From: Pseudomonas sp. R76
GTDB lineage: Bacteria > Pseudomonadota > Gammaproteobacteria > Pseudomonadales > Pseudomonadaceae
Length of the DNA: 64,000 nt
Reading direction: 5' to 3'
Assembly: GCF_009834565.1 (NCBI RefSeq)
Contig: NZ_CP019428.1
Span: forward strand, 930,001-994,000
Shown here one piece after another: positions 18,286 through 26,660 of the stretch (the stretch's first letter is position 1; each line of letters opens with the position of its first letter). The notes under the pieces were generated by a model, which saw only the letters and a list, made by a program, of their open reading frames with translations, did not search any database and was not told where the DNA came from. Both the position numbers and the translations under genes were made by a program.

Positions 18286-20382
18286 TTACAGGTTGAGGGT
18301 CAGGCTGACGGTGACGTTGCGCGGCTCGCCGGGTGTGACCCAGTAATTGCTGTAGGAGCGCTCGTAGTACTTTTCGTCAAATACGTTGTTGAGGTTCAGG
18401 CCCACGGTGACGTTGTCGCTGGCCTTGTAATGCGCCAGCAGGTCGACGGTGTGGTAGGCGGGCAACTCAAACCGGCTGCCGGCTTCGCCGGAGCGATCGC
18501 CAACGTAGGTGAACGCCGCACCCAGGTCCGAACCGCGAAGCAGGCCATCCTGAAACTCATACACACCCAACAGACTGCCGCTGCGCTTGGCCACGCCAAG
18601 AATGCGGCTGCCGGTGGGGATGGCTTTGTCACCCTTGGTCACTTCGGCGTCGATGTAGGCGAAGGCGCCGATGACCCTTACCGCGTCAGTCAATTGCCCG
18701 GTCAGTTGCAGGTCGAAACCCTGGCTGCGTGCCTTGCCCATGGCGCGGTTAGTGTCGGTGGCCGGGTCCAGGGCCAGGACGTTTTGCTTGTCGATATGGA
18801 AGGCGGCGAGGGTGGTACTCAAGCGGTCGTCGAACAGCTCGCTCTTGATCCCCACTTCATAGCCCACGCCTTCTTCCGGCTTGAAGGATTTGCCGCCGGC
18901 GTCCAGGCCGTTGTTGGGCTTGAACGAGGTTGAGGCGTTGGCGAACACCCCGACTTGCGGGGTGAGCTGGTAGAGCAAACCGGCGCGCTGGGTGAGGGCG
19001 TCATGGGTTTGCCGGCTTTTGGCGTGGTTGCGGGCGAAGTCATCGGTGCTTTGTTCAACGTGTTCAAAGCGCGCACCGAGCATGCCGCGCAGCCGGTCGG
19101 TGAAGACGATCTGGTCCTGCAGGTTCAGCGCCTGGCTTTTCGTCTGTTCGAAGAAGTCGGTGCCGGTGCGTGCGCCGTTGGGTTTGGCCTGGCCATAGAC
19201 CGGCTTATAGATGTCGATGGGGTAGAGGCTGCCGCCGATGGCCGTCACGCGTTCCTTTTTGCGGTAGTCCTCGTACTCGGTGCCGATCAACAGTTCGTGC
19301 TGCCAACTGCCGATGTCGAACAACCCGCGCAGTTCCAGCTGGGTAATGCTGTCGTGCCAACCGCTGGAGCGTTCGCGGTAGCGGCGGTTGACGGTATGGC
19401 CGTCGGCGTTCAGCGCGCGGCTTTCCGAGGCGTCGCCCCACAGGCTGCCCTGTTTGTAGTGGCTGGCGAGGCGCAGTTGCCAGGCGTCGTTGAGGTGATG
19501 TTCAAGGGCCGCCTGGAGGCGGTTGTTGTGGTTGCGGATGTTGCCGTCGTTGGGCTCGCCGAGGAAGGTGGAGCGCGACATACCGTGCGGCGCGACAATG
19601 CCGCGGTCGAAGGTTGAGCTGTGGCGTACGAATTCGCTTTCCACCAGCAGGCGCGTGTCCGGGCTCAACTGCCAACTGAAGGATGGCGCGACGAAGACGC
19701 GCTGGGCATCCACGTGATCGCGAAAGCTGTGGTTGTCTTCCACTGCCAGGTTGACCCGCGACAGCACGCGGCCTTCGCTGTCCAGCGGGGTATTTACGTC
19801 CAAGGCGGTGCGATAGCGGTCCCAACTGCCGGCGCTGGTTTGCACGGTGGTGAAGGCTTGCGGTTGGGGTTTCTTGGTGACGATATTGACTGTGCCGCCC
19901 GGATCGCCGCGCCCGTACAGGCTGGCAGCGGGGCCTTTGAGCACTTCAATGCGCTCGATATTGGCGGCGTCCGGCGTGCTCGGGTAGCCACGGTTGGCGC
20001 TGAAACCGTCCTGGTAGAACTCAGAGGTGGTGAAGCCACGCACGCTGTATTCGTAAAGCGTCAGGCCGCCGAAGTTGTTTTGCTTGGACACGCCGCCAGC
20101 AAATTCCAGCGCGCGCTCCACGCTGGTGCTGCCCAGGTCCTTGAGCACTGTGGCGGGAATTAAGCTGATGGATTGTGGGATGTCGCGCAGAGCGGTGTCA
20201 GTCTTGGTCGCGCTGGCCGAGCGGGTGGCGCGGTAGCCTTTGACCGGGCCGGTGGCGGATTCATAGGCGTCGGAGGTGACGCTGATGGTGTCCAGTTCTA
20301 CGGTGTTGTCTTCAGCGTAGGCGGGGTCGAGCAGCAAACCCAAGGCCAGGCCGGCCATGGGGGCAATTCTTCGAGACGGCAT
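18286..20382 (-). CDS. TonB-dependent siderophore/metal receptor
   Basis: Outer-membrane 22-strand barrel with plug, 698 residues from ATG 20382. Signal peptide ends AYA, followed by a short TonB-box region (VELDTISVTSD), plug domain with RDIPQSISLIPATVLKDLG and IERIEVLKGPAASLYGRGDPGG (about residues 60-150), and a C-terminal strand ending VTVSLTLNL. No N-terminal signalling (STN) domain. Most like the siderophore (FhuE/FpvA-type) receptors. The partner DUF4198 gene raises the alternative of a zinc, nickel or cobalt substrate. An upstream in-frame TTG at 20397 is a less likely start. Confidence 0.9.
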   Translation of the reverse strand: MPSRRIAPMAGLALGLLLDPAYAEDNTVELDTISVTSDAYESATGPVKGYRATRSASATKTDTALRDIPQSISLIPATVLKDLGSTSVERALEFAGGVSKQNNFGGLTLYEYSVRGFTTSEFYQDGFSANRGYPSTPDAANIERIEVLKGPAASLYGRGDPGGTVNIVTKKPQPQAFTTVQTSAGSWDRYRTALDVNTPLDSEGRVLSRVNLAVEDNHSFRDHVDAQRVFVAPSFSWQLSPDTRLLVESEFVRHSSTFDRGIVAPHGMSRSTFLGEPNDGNIRNHNNRLQAALEHHLNDAWQLRLASHYKQGSLWGDASESRALNADGHTVNRRYRERSSGWHDSITQLELRGLFDIGSWQHELLIGTEYEDYRKKERVTAIGGSLYPIDIYKPVYGQAKPNGARTGTDFFEQTKSQALNLQDQIVFTDRLRGMLGARFEHVEQSTDDFARNHAKSRQTHDALTQRAGLLYQLTPQVGVFANASTSFKPNNGLDAGGKSFKPEEGVGYEVGIKSELFDDRLSTTLAAFHIDKQNVLALDPATDTNRAMGKARSQGFDLQLTGQLTDAVRVIGAFAYIDAEVTKGDKAIPTGSRILGVAKRSGSLLGVYEFQDGLLRGSDLGAAFTYVGDRSGEAGSRFELPAYHTVDLLAHYKASDNVTVGLNLNNVFDEKYYERSYSNYWVTPGEPRNVTVSLTLNL

Positions 20383-20401
20383 GATAGAGCGTTCCAATGT
20401 C

Positions 20402-20418
20402 TATATTGAAACAATATA
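20402..20418. promoter_or_regulatory. Inverted repeat upstream of the TonB receptor
   Basis: Perfect TATATTG-AAA-CAATATA repeat, 20 bp upstream of the receptor start, at promoter distance. A longer, slightly imperfect symmetry (ATGTTATATTG / CAATATAGACAT on the minus strand) resembles a Zur-type site only loosely. Candidate operator; regulator unknown. Confidence 0.45.
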
Positions 20419-20423
20419 ACATG

Positions 20424-20442
20424 CCTAATGAGAATGGATTTC
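20424..20442. promoter_or_regulatory. Possible Fur box
   Basis: On the minus strand GAAATCCATTCTCATTAGG matches about 11 of 19 positions of the Fur consensus, best in its TCATTA half. Location 40-60 bp upstream of the receptor start is right for iron control, but the match is weak. Confidence 0.4.
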
Positions 20443-20491
20443 TTTTGAAATATTAGGTTACAGGAGCCCGCGAACGGGCTCCCAAGAACCG

Positions 20492-21649
20492 TTATTCCTC
20501 TTCTTTCACCGGCGCCGGTGGTGGGCGCAAGCCGATTTCCGCCAGCAGTTTTATCTCTTTACCGTTGCGCATCACCTGGATTGCCACCTTGTCGGTCGGC
20601 TTGATCCGCGCCACCTGATTCATCGACTTGCGGCCATCACCGGCCGGCTCGCCATCGATGCTGAGGATCACATCGCCCAACTGCAGGCCGGCTTTCTGCG
20701 CCGGGCCGTCGCGGAAGATACCGGCGACCACGATGCCTGGGCGTCCGGTCAAGCCGAACGACTCAGCCAACTCTTTAGTCAGCGGCTGTACTTCAATGCC
20801 CAGCCAGCCGCGAATCACCTGGCCGTGCTCGATGATCGACTTCATCACTTCCATCGCCAGCTTCACCGGGATCGCAAAACCGATGCCCTGGGAGCCGCCG
20901 GACTTGGAGAAAATCGCGGTGTTGATGCCGGTCAGGTTGCCATTGGCATCCACCAGCGCGCCGCCGGAGTTGCCCGGGTTGATCGCCGCGTCGGTCTGGA
21001 TAAAGTCTTCGTAGCTGTTGAGCCCCAACTGGTTACGCCCGGTGGCGCTGATGATGCCCATGGTCACCGTCTGGCCGACGCCGAACGGGTTGCCGATGGC
21101 CAGCGCCACATCACCGACGCGCAGCCCTTCGGAGCGGCCGATGGTGATCGACGGCAGGCTCTTCAAATCGATTTTCAGCACCGCGAGGTCGGTTTCCGGA
21201 TCGCTGCCGACCACGCGGGCCAGGGTTTCGCGGCCGTCGCGCAAGGCCACCACAATCTGGTCGGCGCCGGTGGTCACGTGGTTGTTGGTGAGGATGTAGC
21301 CTTCCGGGCTCATGATCACCCCGGAACCAAGGCTGGACTCCATGCGGCGCTGCTTGGGCCCGTTATCGCCGAAATAGCGGCGAAATTGCGGGTCTTCAAA
21401 CAACGGGTGCGCCGGTTTGTTGATGACTTTGGTGGTGTACAGGTTGACCACCGCGGGCGCGGCGATGACCACGGCGTCGGCATAAGTCACCGGACCTTGC
21501 ACTACCGAGTTGGTTTGCGGGGCTTGTTGCAGGTTCACATCCAGGCTGGGTAAGCCCACCCACTGGGGATAACGCTGAATAATCAGCATCGCGATCAGCA
21601 CGCCAGCCAACAATGGCCATCCAAAAAAACGCAGTGCCTTGAGCATCAA
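20492..21649 (-). CDS. algW: DegS/AlgW-type periplasmic serine protease
   Basis: Membrane-anchored trimeric protease that in Pseudomonas cleaves the anti-sigma factor MucA to release AlgU when misfolded outer-membrane proteins bind its PDZ domain. 385 residues: N-terminal membrane anchor (about 5-25), protease domain with catalytic His (ILTNNHVTTG), Asp (ETDLAVLKI) and Ser (NPGNSGGAL), and one PDZ domain (about 275-370). One PDZ domain plus an anchor distinguishes it from MucD/DegP. Proline/glutamate-rich tail. Monocistronic, divergent from the NIF3 gene. A second ATG codon (21646) directly follows the first. Confidence 0.93.
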   Translation of the reverse strand: MMLKALRFFGWPLLAGVLIAMLIIQRYPQWVGLPSLDVNLQQAPQTNSVVQGPVTYADAVVIAAPAVVNLYTTKVINKPAHPLFEDPQFRRYFGDNGPKQRRMESSLGSGVIMSPEGYILTNNHVTTGADQIVVALRDGRETLARVVGSDPETDLAVLKIDLKSLPSITIGRSEGLRVGDVALAIGNPFGVGQTVTMGIISATGRNQLGLNSYEDFIQTDAAINPGNSGGALVDANGNLTGINTAIFSKSGGSQGIGFAIPVKLAMEVMKSIIEHGQVIRGWLGIEVQPLTKELAESFGLTGRPGIVVAGIFRDGPAQKAGLQLGDVILSIDGEPAGDGRKSMNQVARIKPTDKVAIQVMRNGKEIKLLAEIGLRPPPAPVKEEE

Positions 21650-21748
21650 GTAAGTCCTGACAGGTTGCAGGGGGCGGGAGAGCGCCCATAATGTCGCGCA
21701 TTATACGAGGCTGCGAGCGCCTCGGAACGGGATATTTAGGAGTCTTTT

Positions 21749-22507
21749 ATGGCCGTCCCCCTTACCACCCTCGTCGAGGAAGCGGACCGCTACCTCGGCA
21801 GTGCAAAAATTGCCGATTATTGCCCCAATGGCCTGCAGGTCGAGGGTCGCCCGCAGGTGATGCGCATCGTCAGCGGCGTGACCGCCAGCCAAGCCCTGCT
21901 GGACGCCGCCGTCGAGGCCCAGGCCGACTTGGTGCTGGTGCACCACGGTTATTTCTGGAAAGGCGAAAACCCGTGCATCACCGGCATGAAGCAGCGCCGC
22001 CTGAAAACCCTGCTCAAACACGACATCAGTTTGCTCGCCTACCACCTGCCGCTGGACCTGCACGCTGAGGTGGGCAATAACGTGCAACTGGCCCGCCAGC
22101 TGGACATCACCGTCGAAGGCCCGCTGGACCCGAGCAACCCGAAAATCGTAGGCCTGGTCGGCTCCCTCGCCGAGCCGTTGTCGCCTCGCGACTTCGCCCG
22201 CCGTGTGCAGGACGTGATGGGCCGCGAGCCACTGCTGATCGAAGGCAGCGAAATGATCCGCCGTGTCGGCTGGTGCACGGGCGGTGGCCAGGGCTACATC
22301 GACGACGCGATTGCGGCCGGCGTCGACCTGTATTTGAGCGGCGAAGCCTCCGAGCAAACCTTCCACAGCGCGCGGGAAAACGACATCAGTTTCATCGCCG
22401 CCGGGCACCACGCCACTGAGCGCTACGGTGTCCAGGCGTTGGGCGATTACCTGGCCCGACGGTTTGCCCTGGAACACCTTTTCATCGATTGCCCCAACCC
22501 GATCTAA
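21749..22507 (+). CDS. NIF3-like dinuclear metal centre protein (YbgI family)
   Basis: 252-residue member of the NIF3/YbgI family, toroidal hexamers with a di-metal site; reported as GTP cyclohydrolase-I-like or of unknown function. Metal ligands are visible as VLVHHGYFW (His-His) around residue 65 and in the C-terminal AAGHHATERYG. Divergent from algW, sharing a 99-bp promoter region, as in other Pseudomonas where it is the conserved neighbour. Start chosen at ATG 21749 after TTAGGAGTC, a good ribosome site. Confidence 0.92.
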   Translation: MAVPLTTLVEEADRYLGSAKIADYCPNGLQVEGRPQVMRIVSGVTASQALLDAAVEAQADLVLVHHGYFWKGENPCITGMKQRRLKTLLKHDISLLAYHLPLDLHAEVGNNVQLARQLDITVEGPLDPSNPKIVGLVGSLAEPLSPRDFARRVQDVMGREPLLIEGSEMIRRVGWCTGGGQGYIDDAIAAGVDLYLSGEASEQTFHSARENDISFIAAGHHATERYGVQALGDYLARRFALEHLFIDCPNPI

Positions 22508-22524
22508 GCCTCGCCACTGGCCCA

Positions 22525-22628
22525 ATGTGGGAGCTGGCTTGCCTGCGATGCGAGCAACTCGGTACATCTGGCACACCGGGTGGATGCCATCGCAGGCAAG
22601 CCAGCTCCCACACAAGCCAGCTCCCACC
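22525..22628. repeat. REP doublet plus a partial third arm
   Basis: ATGTGGGAGCTGGCTTGCCT arm, inverted copy ending CCAGCTCCCACA at 22612, and then a third partial copy AAGCCAGCTCCCACC to 22628. The additional arm suggests slippage or a decaying tandem REP. Lies between the NIF3 gene and cysD. Confidence 0.85.
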
Positions 22629-22778
22629 GCTGGGCGAGTTTCACGCCAAACCCAGTGGCATATTCATATACCGTTTCGATCTAGCCAGCTCCCTGAATAG
22701 AAGAAGGTGCTGTGCTAGCATGCCTCGCTCGAACACGGCCCGCTGGCCGTCCATAAGATCGTTTTTCCGTGAGTAGCC

Positions 22779-23696
22779 ATGGTCGACAAACTGACGCATC
22801 TGAAACAGCTGGAGGCGGAAAGCATCCACATCATCCGCGAGGTCGCCGCCGAGTTCGACAACCCGGTGATGCTCTACTCGATCGGTAAAGACTCCGCCGT
22901 GATGCTGCATCTGGCGCGCAAGGCTTTCTTCCCGGGCAAGCTGCCGTTCCCGGTGATGCACGTCGACACCCGCTGGAAATTCCAGGAGATGTACAAGTTC
23001 CGCGACAAGATGGTCGAAGAGCTGGGCCTGGACCTGATCACCCACGTCAACCAGGATGGCGTGGCGCAGGGCATCAACCCGTTCACCCACGGCAGTGCCA
23101 AGCACACCGACATCATGAAAACCGAAGGCCTCAAGCAGGCCCTGGACAAGCATGGTTTCGACGCAGCCTTTGGCGGTGCCCGTCGCGATGAAGAGAAATC
23201 CCGCGCCAAAGAGCGTGTGTACTCGTTCCGCGACAGCAAGCACCGCTGGGACCCGAAAAACCAGCGCCCGGAGCTGTGGAACGTCTACAACGGCAACGTC
23301 AACAAGGGTGAGTCGATCCGTGTGTTCCCGCTGTCCAACTGGACCGAGCTGGACATCTGGCAGTACATCTACCTCGAAGGCATCCCGATTGTGCCGCTGT
23401 ATTTTGCCGCCGAGCGCGACGTGATCGAGAAGAACGGCACGTTGATCATGATCGACGACGACCGCATCCTCGAGCACTTGTCTGACGAAGACAAAGCCCG
23501 AATCGTCAAAAAGAAAGTACGTTTCCGTACCCTTGGCTGCTACCCGTTGACGGGCGCGGTGGAGTCCGAAGCCGAGACGCTGACGGACATCATTCAGGAA
23601 ATGCTCCTGACGCGAACTTCCGAGCGCCAGGGCCGTGTCATCGACCACGATGGTGCAGGCTCGATGGAAGATAAAAAACGTCAAGGCTATTTCTAA
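22779..23696 (+). CDS. cysD: Sulfate adenylyltransferase subunit 2
   Basis: Catalytic subunit of ATP sulfurylase, forming APS from sulfate and ATP in assimilatory sulfate reduction. 305 residues. PP-loop pyrophosphatase motif [16 protein letters not shown] at about residue 35 and the conserved [15 protein letters not shown] in the middle. cysNC follows after 9 bp, so the two subunits are made together. About 150 bp upstream were inspected after the REP and no terminator or defined activator site could be assigned. Confidence 0.97.
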   Translation: MVDKLTHLKQLEAESIHIIREVAAEFDNPVMLYSIGKDSAVMLHLARKAFFPGKLPFPVMHVDTRWKFQEMYKFRDKMVEELGLDLITHVNQDGVAQGINPFTHGSAKHTDIMKTEGLKQALDKHGFDAAFGGARRDEEKSRAKERVYSFRDSKHRWDPKNQRPELWNVYNGNVNKGESIRVFPLSNWTELDIWQYIYLEGIPIVPLYFAAERDVIEKNGTLIMIDDDRILEHLSDEDKARIVKKKVRFRTLGCYPLTGAVESEAETLTDIIQEMLLTRTSERQGRVIDHDGAGSMEDKKRQGYF

Positions 23697-23705
23697 GGGG
23701 CTGTC

Positions 23706-25604
23706 ATGTCGCACGTATCTGATTTGATCAGCGAGGACATCCTCGCCTACCTGGGCCAGCACGAGCGCAAGGAAATGTTGCGCTTCCTGACCTGCGGCAA
23801 CGTCGACGACGGCAAGAGCACCCTGATCGGGCGCCTGCTGCACGACTCCAAGATGATCTACGAAGATCACCTGGAAGCCATCACCCGCGATTCGAAGAAG
23901 TCCGGCACCACCGGTGACGACATCGACCTGGCGTTGCTGGTCGACGGCCTGCAGGCTGAGCGCGAGCAGGGCATCACCATCGATGTTGCCTACCGCTACT
24001 TCTCCACCGCCAAGCGCAAATTCATCATCGCCGACACCCCCGGCCATGAGCAGTACACCCGCAACATGGCCACCGGTGCCTCTACCTGTGACCTGGCGAT
24101 TATCCTGATCGACGCCCGCTACGGCGTGCAGACCCAGACCCGTCGCCACAGCTTTATTGCTTCGCTGCTGGGTATCAAGCACATCGTGGTGGCCGTCAAC
24201 AAGATGGACATCAATGGCTTTGACCAAAGCATCTTCGAGCAGATCAAGGCCGATTACCTGAAGTTCGCCGAGGGCATCGCGTTCAAGCCGAGCACCATGG
24301 CGTTCGTACCGATGTCGGCGCTCAAGGGCGACAACGTGGTGAACAAGAGCGAGCGTTCGCCTTGGTACACCGGCCAGTCGCTGATGGAGATTCTCGAAAG
24401 CGTCGAGATCGCCAACGACCGCAACTACACCGACCTGCGTTTCCCGGTGCAGTACGTCAACCGTCCGAACCTGAACTTCCGTGGTTTCGCCGGCACCCTG
24501 GCCAGCGGCATCGTGCACAAAGGCGACGAAGTCGTGGTGCTGCCGTCGGGCAAGAGCAGCCGCGTCAAATCCATCGTCACCTTTGAAGGTGAGCTGGAAC
24601 ACGCCGGCCCAGGCCAGGCCGTGACCCTGACCATGGAAGACGAGATCGACATCTCCCGTGGCGACCTGCTGGTGCATGCCGACAACGTGCCGCAAGTGAC
24701 CGACGCCTTCGACGCCATGCTGGTGTGGATGGCCGAAGAGCCGATGCTGCCGGGCAAGAAATACGACATCAAGCGCGCCACCAGCTACGTGCCGGGTTCC
24801 ATCACCAGCATCGTGCACCGTGTGGACGTGAACACCCTGGCCGAAGGCCCGGCAAGTTCGCTGCAGTTGAACGAGATCGGCCGGGTCAAGGTCAGCCTCG
24901 ACGCCGCCATCGCGCTCGACGGCTACGACAGCAACCGCACCACCGGTGCGTTTATCGTCATCGACCGGTTGACCAACGGCACCGTGGCTGCGGGCATGAT
25001 CATTGCGCCGCCGGTCAATCATGGCGGTTCTGCGCAGCACGGCAGCCTTGCTCATGTCGCCACCGAAGAGCGTGCTCTGCGCTTTGGCCAGCAGCCGGCC
25101 ACCGTGTTGTTCAGCGGCCTGTCGGGCGCGGGTAAAAGCACCTTGGCCTACGCGGTTGAACGCAAGCTGTTCGACATGGGCCGTGCGGTATTTGTGCTGG
25201 ATGGCCAGAACCTGCGTCACGACCTGAACAAGGGCTTGCCGCAGGACCGCGCCGGGCGCACCGAGAACTGGCGTCGTGCCGCTCACGTGGCGCGCCAGTT
25301 CAACGAAGCCGGCCTGCTGACCCTGGCTGCTTTCGTTGCTCCGGATGCCGAAGGCCGTGAACAGGCCAAGGCGCTGATCGGTGCCGACCGCCTGCTCACC
25401 GTTTACGTGCAAGCGTCGCCGCTGGTGTGCGCCGAGCGTGACCCGCAAGGCTTGTACGCTGCCGGCGGGGATAACATCCCTGGCGAATCCTTCCCGTACG
25501 ACGTGCCGTTGAATGCCGATCTGGTGATCGACACCCAGGCCCTGTCGCTGGAAGACAGCGTCAAGCAAGTGCTGGAATTGTTGCGTCAGCGCGGCGCGAT
25601 CTAA
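23706..25604 (+). CDS. cysNC: Bifunctional sulfate adenylyltransferase subunit 1 / adenylylsulfate kinase
   Basis: 632-residue fusion. N-terminal GTPase CysN (about 1-430) with G1 [13 protein letters not shown]3 DTPGHEQY and G4 NKMD, which couples GTP hydrolysis to APS formation by CysD; C-terminal APS kinase CysC (about 445-632) with P-loop [13 protein letters not shown] and [12 protein letters not shown], which makes PAPS. The fusion is usual in Pseudomonas. PAPS can serve sulfation while APS reductase uses APS directly. Followed by a convergent acyltransferase gene with a terminator and a long inverted repeat between. Confidence 0.97.
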   Translation: MSHVSDLISEDILAYLGQHERKEMLRFLTCGNVDDGKSTLIGRLLHDSKMIYEDHLEAITRDSKKSGTTGDDIDLALLVDGLQAEREQGITIDVAYRYFSTAKRKFIIADTPGHEQYTRNMATGASTCDLAIILIDARYGVQTQTRRHSFIASLLGIKHIVVAVNKMDINGFDQSIFEQIKADYLKFAEGIAFKPSTMAFVPMSALKGDNVVNKSERSPWYTGQSLMEILESVEIANDRNYTDLRFPVQYVNRPNLNFRGFAGTLASGIVHKGDEVVVLPSGKSSRVKSIVTFEGELEHAGPGQAVTLTMEDEIDISRGDLLVHADNVPQVTDAFDAMLVWMAEEPMLPGKKYDIKRATSYVPGSITSIVHRVDVNTLAEGPASSLQLNEIGRVKVSLDAAIALDGYDSNRTTGAFIVIDRLTNGTVAAGMIIAPPVNHGGSAQHGSLAHVATEERALRFGQQPATVLFSGLSGAGKSTLAYAVERKLFDMGRAVFVLDGQNLRHDLNKGLPQDRAGRTENWRRAAHVARQFNEAGLLTLAAFVAPDAEGREQAKALIGADRLLTVYVQASPLVCAERDPQGLYAAGGDNIPGESFPYDVPLNADLVIDTQALSLEDSVKQVLELLRQRGAI

Positions 25605-25622
25605 ACCTCGCCGCCACAAAAA

Positions 25623-25652
25623 AGCCCGCCACCGAGCACTCGGTGGCGGGCT
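25623..25652 (-). terminator. Intrinsic terminator (acts on minus strand)
   Basis: Perfect 14-bp stem AGCCCGCCACCGAG / CTCGGTGGCGGGCT with a 2-nt loop. The run of A on its left becomes the U tract for minus-strand transcripts from the acyltransferase gene; no T run follows on the plus strand, though the hairpin also lies 18 bp after cysNC. Confidence 0.85.
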
Positions 25653-25765
25653 GATCGTTCCCATGCTCTGCGTGGGAATGCCGCTTTGGACGCTCTGCGT
25701 CCGCTCTTGAGGTCGTGACGCGGAGCGTCACAGGAAGCATTCCCACGCAGAGCGTGGGAACGATC
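25653..25765. repeat. Large complex inverted repeat (non-REP Pseudomonas family)
   Basis: Outer arms GATCGTTCCCATGCTCTGCG and the near-complement CGCAGAGCGTGGGAACGATC enclose inner palindromes (GGACGCTCTGCGTCC and GTGACGCGGAGCGTCAC). Several nested hairpins in 113 bp. This sequence type is recalled as a dispersed repeat in P. fluorescens and P. syringae genomes, distinct from the REP doublets. Its last bases reach the stop codon of the acyltransferase gene. Confidence 0.8.
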
Positions 25766-26660
25766 ATCTGGCAGGGTAATCGGTGTGCAGCTTCTCCAGC
25801 AACGCATCCTTGTCTTCCCACAGCTGGTTGATCCAGCCCTGAAACGCCAACCGATACTCACCATCCTGCTCGTAATTCTTGCCGATAAACCCGGCCGGAA
25901 TCTGCACCTCTTCAAAGTGCACCACCACATCCTTCACATTCCCACAGAGCAAATCCCAATACCCCGGGCGCCCGGCAGGGTAGTGAATCGTCACGTTCAC
26001 CAGTGATTTCAACTGCTCACCCATGGCATCCAGCACAAACGCGATCCCGCCGGCCTTGGGCTTGAGCAAATAGCGAAATGGGGATTTCTGCTGGGCATGC
26101 TTGCCCGGCGTAAACCGTGTGCCTTCGGCAAAGTTGAATATGCCCACCGGGTTGTCGCGAAACTTCGCACAGGTCTTGCGCGTGGTTACCAGGTCTTTGC
26201 CTTTCTTCTCCGGGTGCTTCTCCAAGTAGGCCTTGGTGTAGCGCTTCATGAACGGAAAGCCCAACGCCCACCACGCCAGGCCGATCACCGGCACCCAGAT
26301 CAACTCCTGCTTGAGGAAGAACTTCAACGGGCGAATGCGTCGATTGAGCAAGTACTGCAGCACCATGATGTCCACCCAACTCTGGTGGTTACTGGTCACC
26401 AGGTATGAGTGCTGATAGTCCAACCCCTCAAGGCCAGTCAGGTGCCAGCGCGTGCGGCGTACCAGGTTCATCCAGCCCTTGTTGTTGGTGACCCAGGCTT
26501 CATGGGTGTGGTTCATCAGCCATTCACTGAAGCGCTTGGCAAACGGCAGCGCCTTGAACAGCGCGACGATAAACAGAAACGAGCACAGCAGGATCGTGTT
26601 CAGCGCCAACAACAAGGACGCGATCACCCCGCGCACGGCGGCAGGTAGAAAATCCAGCAT
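25764..26660 (-). CDS. Lysophospholipid acyltransferase-family protein (YihG-like)
   Basis: 298-residue PlsC-type acyltransferase. N-terminal membrane helix ([16 protein letters not shown]), catalytic HX4D in [10 protein letters not shown] at about residue 92 and the substrate motif FAEGTRF at about residue 170. E. coli YihG/YihG-like proteins acylate lysophospholipids in the inner membrane. It sits directly after pta with no gap (pta stop at 26661), so both are probably one transcription unit; the same pair (PA0834-PA0835) is recalled in P. aeruginosa. Confidence 0.88.
   Translation of the reverse strand: MLDFLPAAVRGVIASLLLALNTILLCSFLFIVALFKALPFAKRFSEWLMNHTHEAWVTNNKGWMNLVRRTRWHLTGLEGLDYQHSYLVTSNHQSWVDIMVLQYLLNRRIRPLKFFLKQELIWVPVIGLAWWALGFPFMKRYTKAYLEKHPEKKGKDLVTTRKTCAKFRDNPVGIFNFAEGTRFTPGKHAQQKSPFRYLLKPKAGGIAFVLDAMGEQLKSLVNVTIHYPAGRPGYWDLLCGNVKDVVVHFEEVQIPAGFIGKNYEQDGEYRLAFQGWINQLWEDKDALLEKLHTDYPAR

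Noticed and set aside
22641..25664. 1007-codon minus-strand frame opposite cysD and cysNC
   Set aside because: Antisense shadow: His/Val/Gln-rich, no motif, no ribosome site, and the plus-strand genes are certain.
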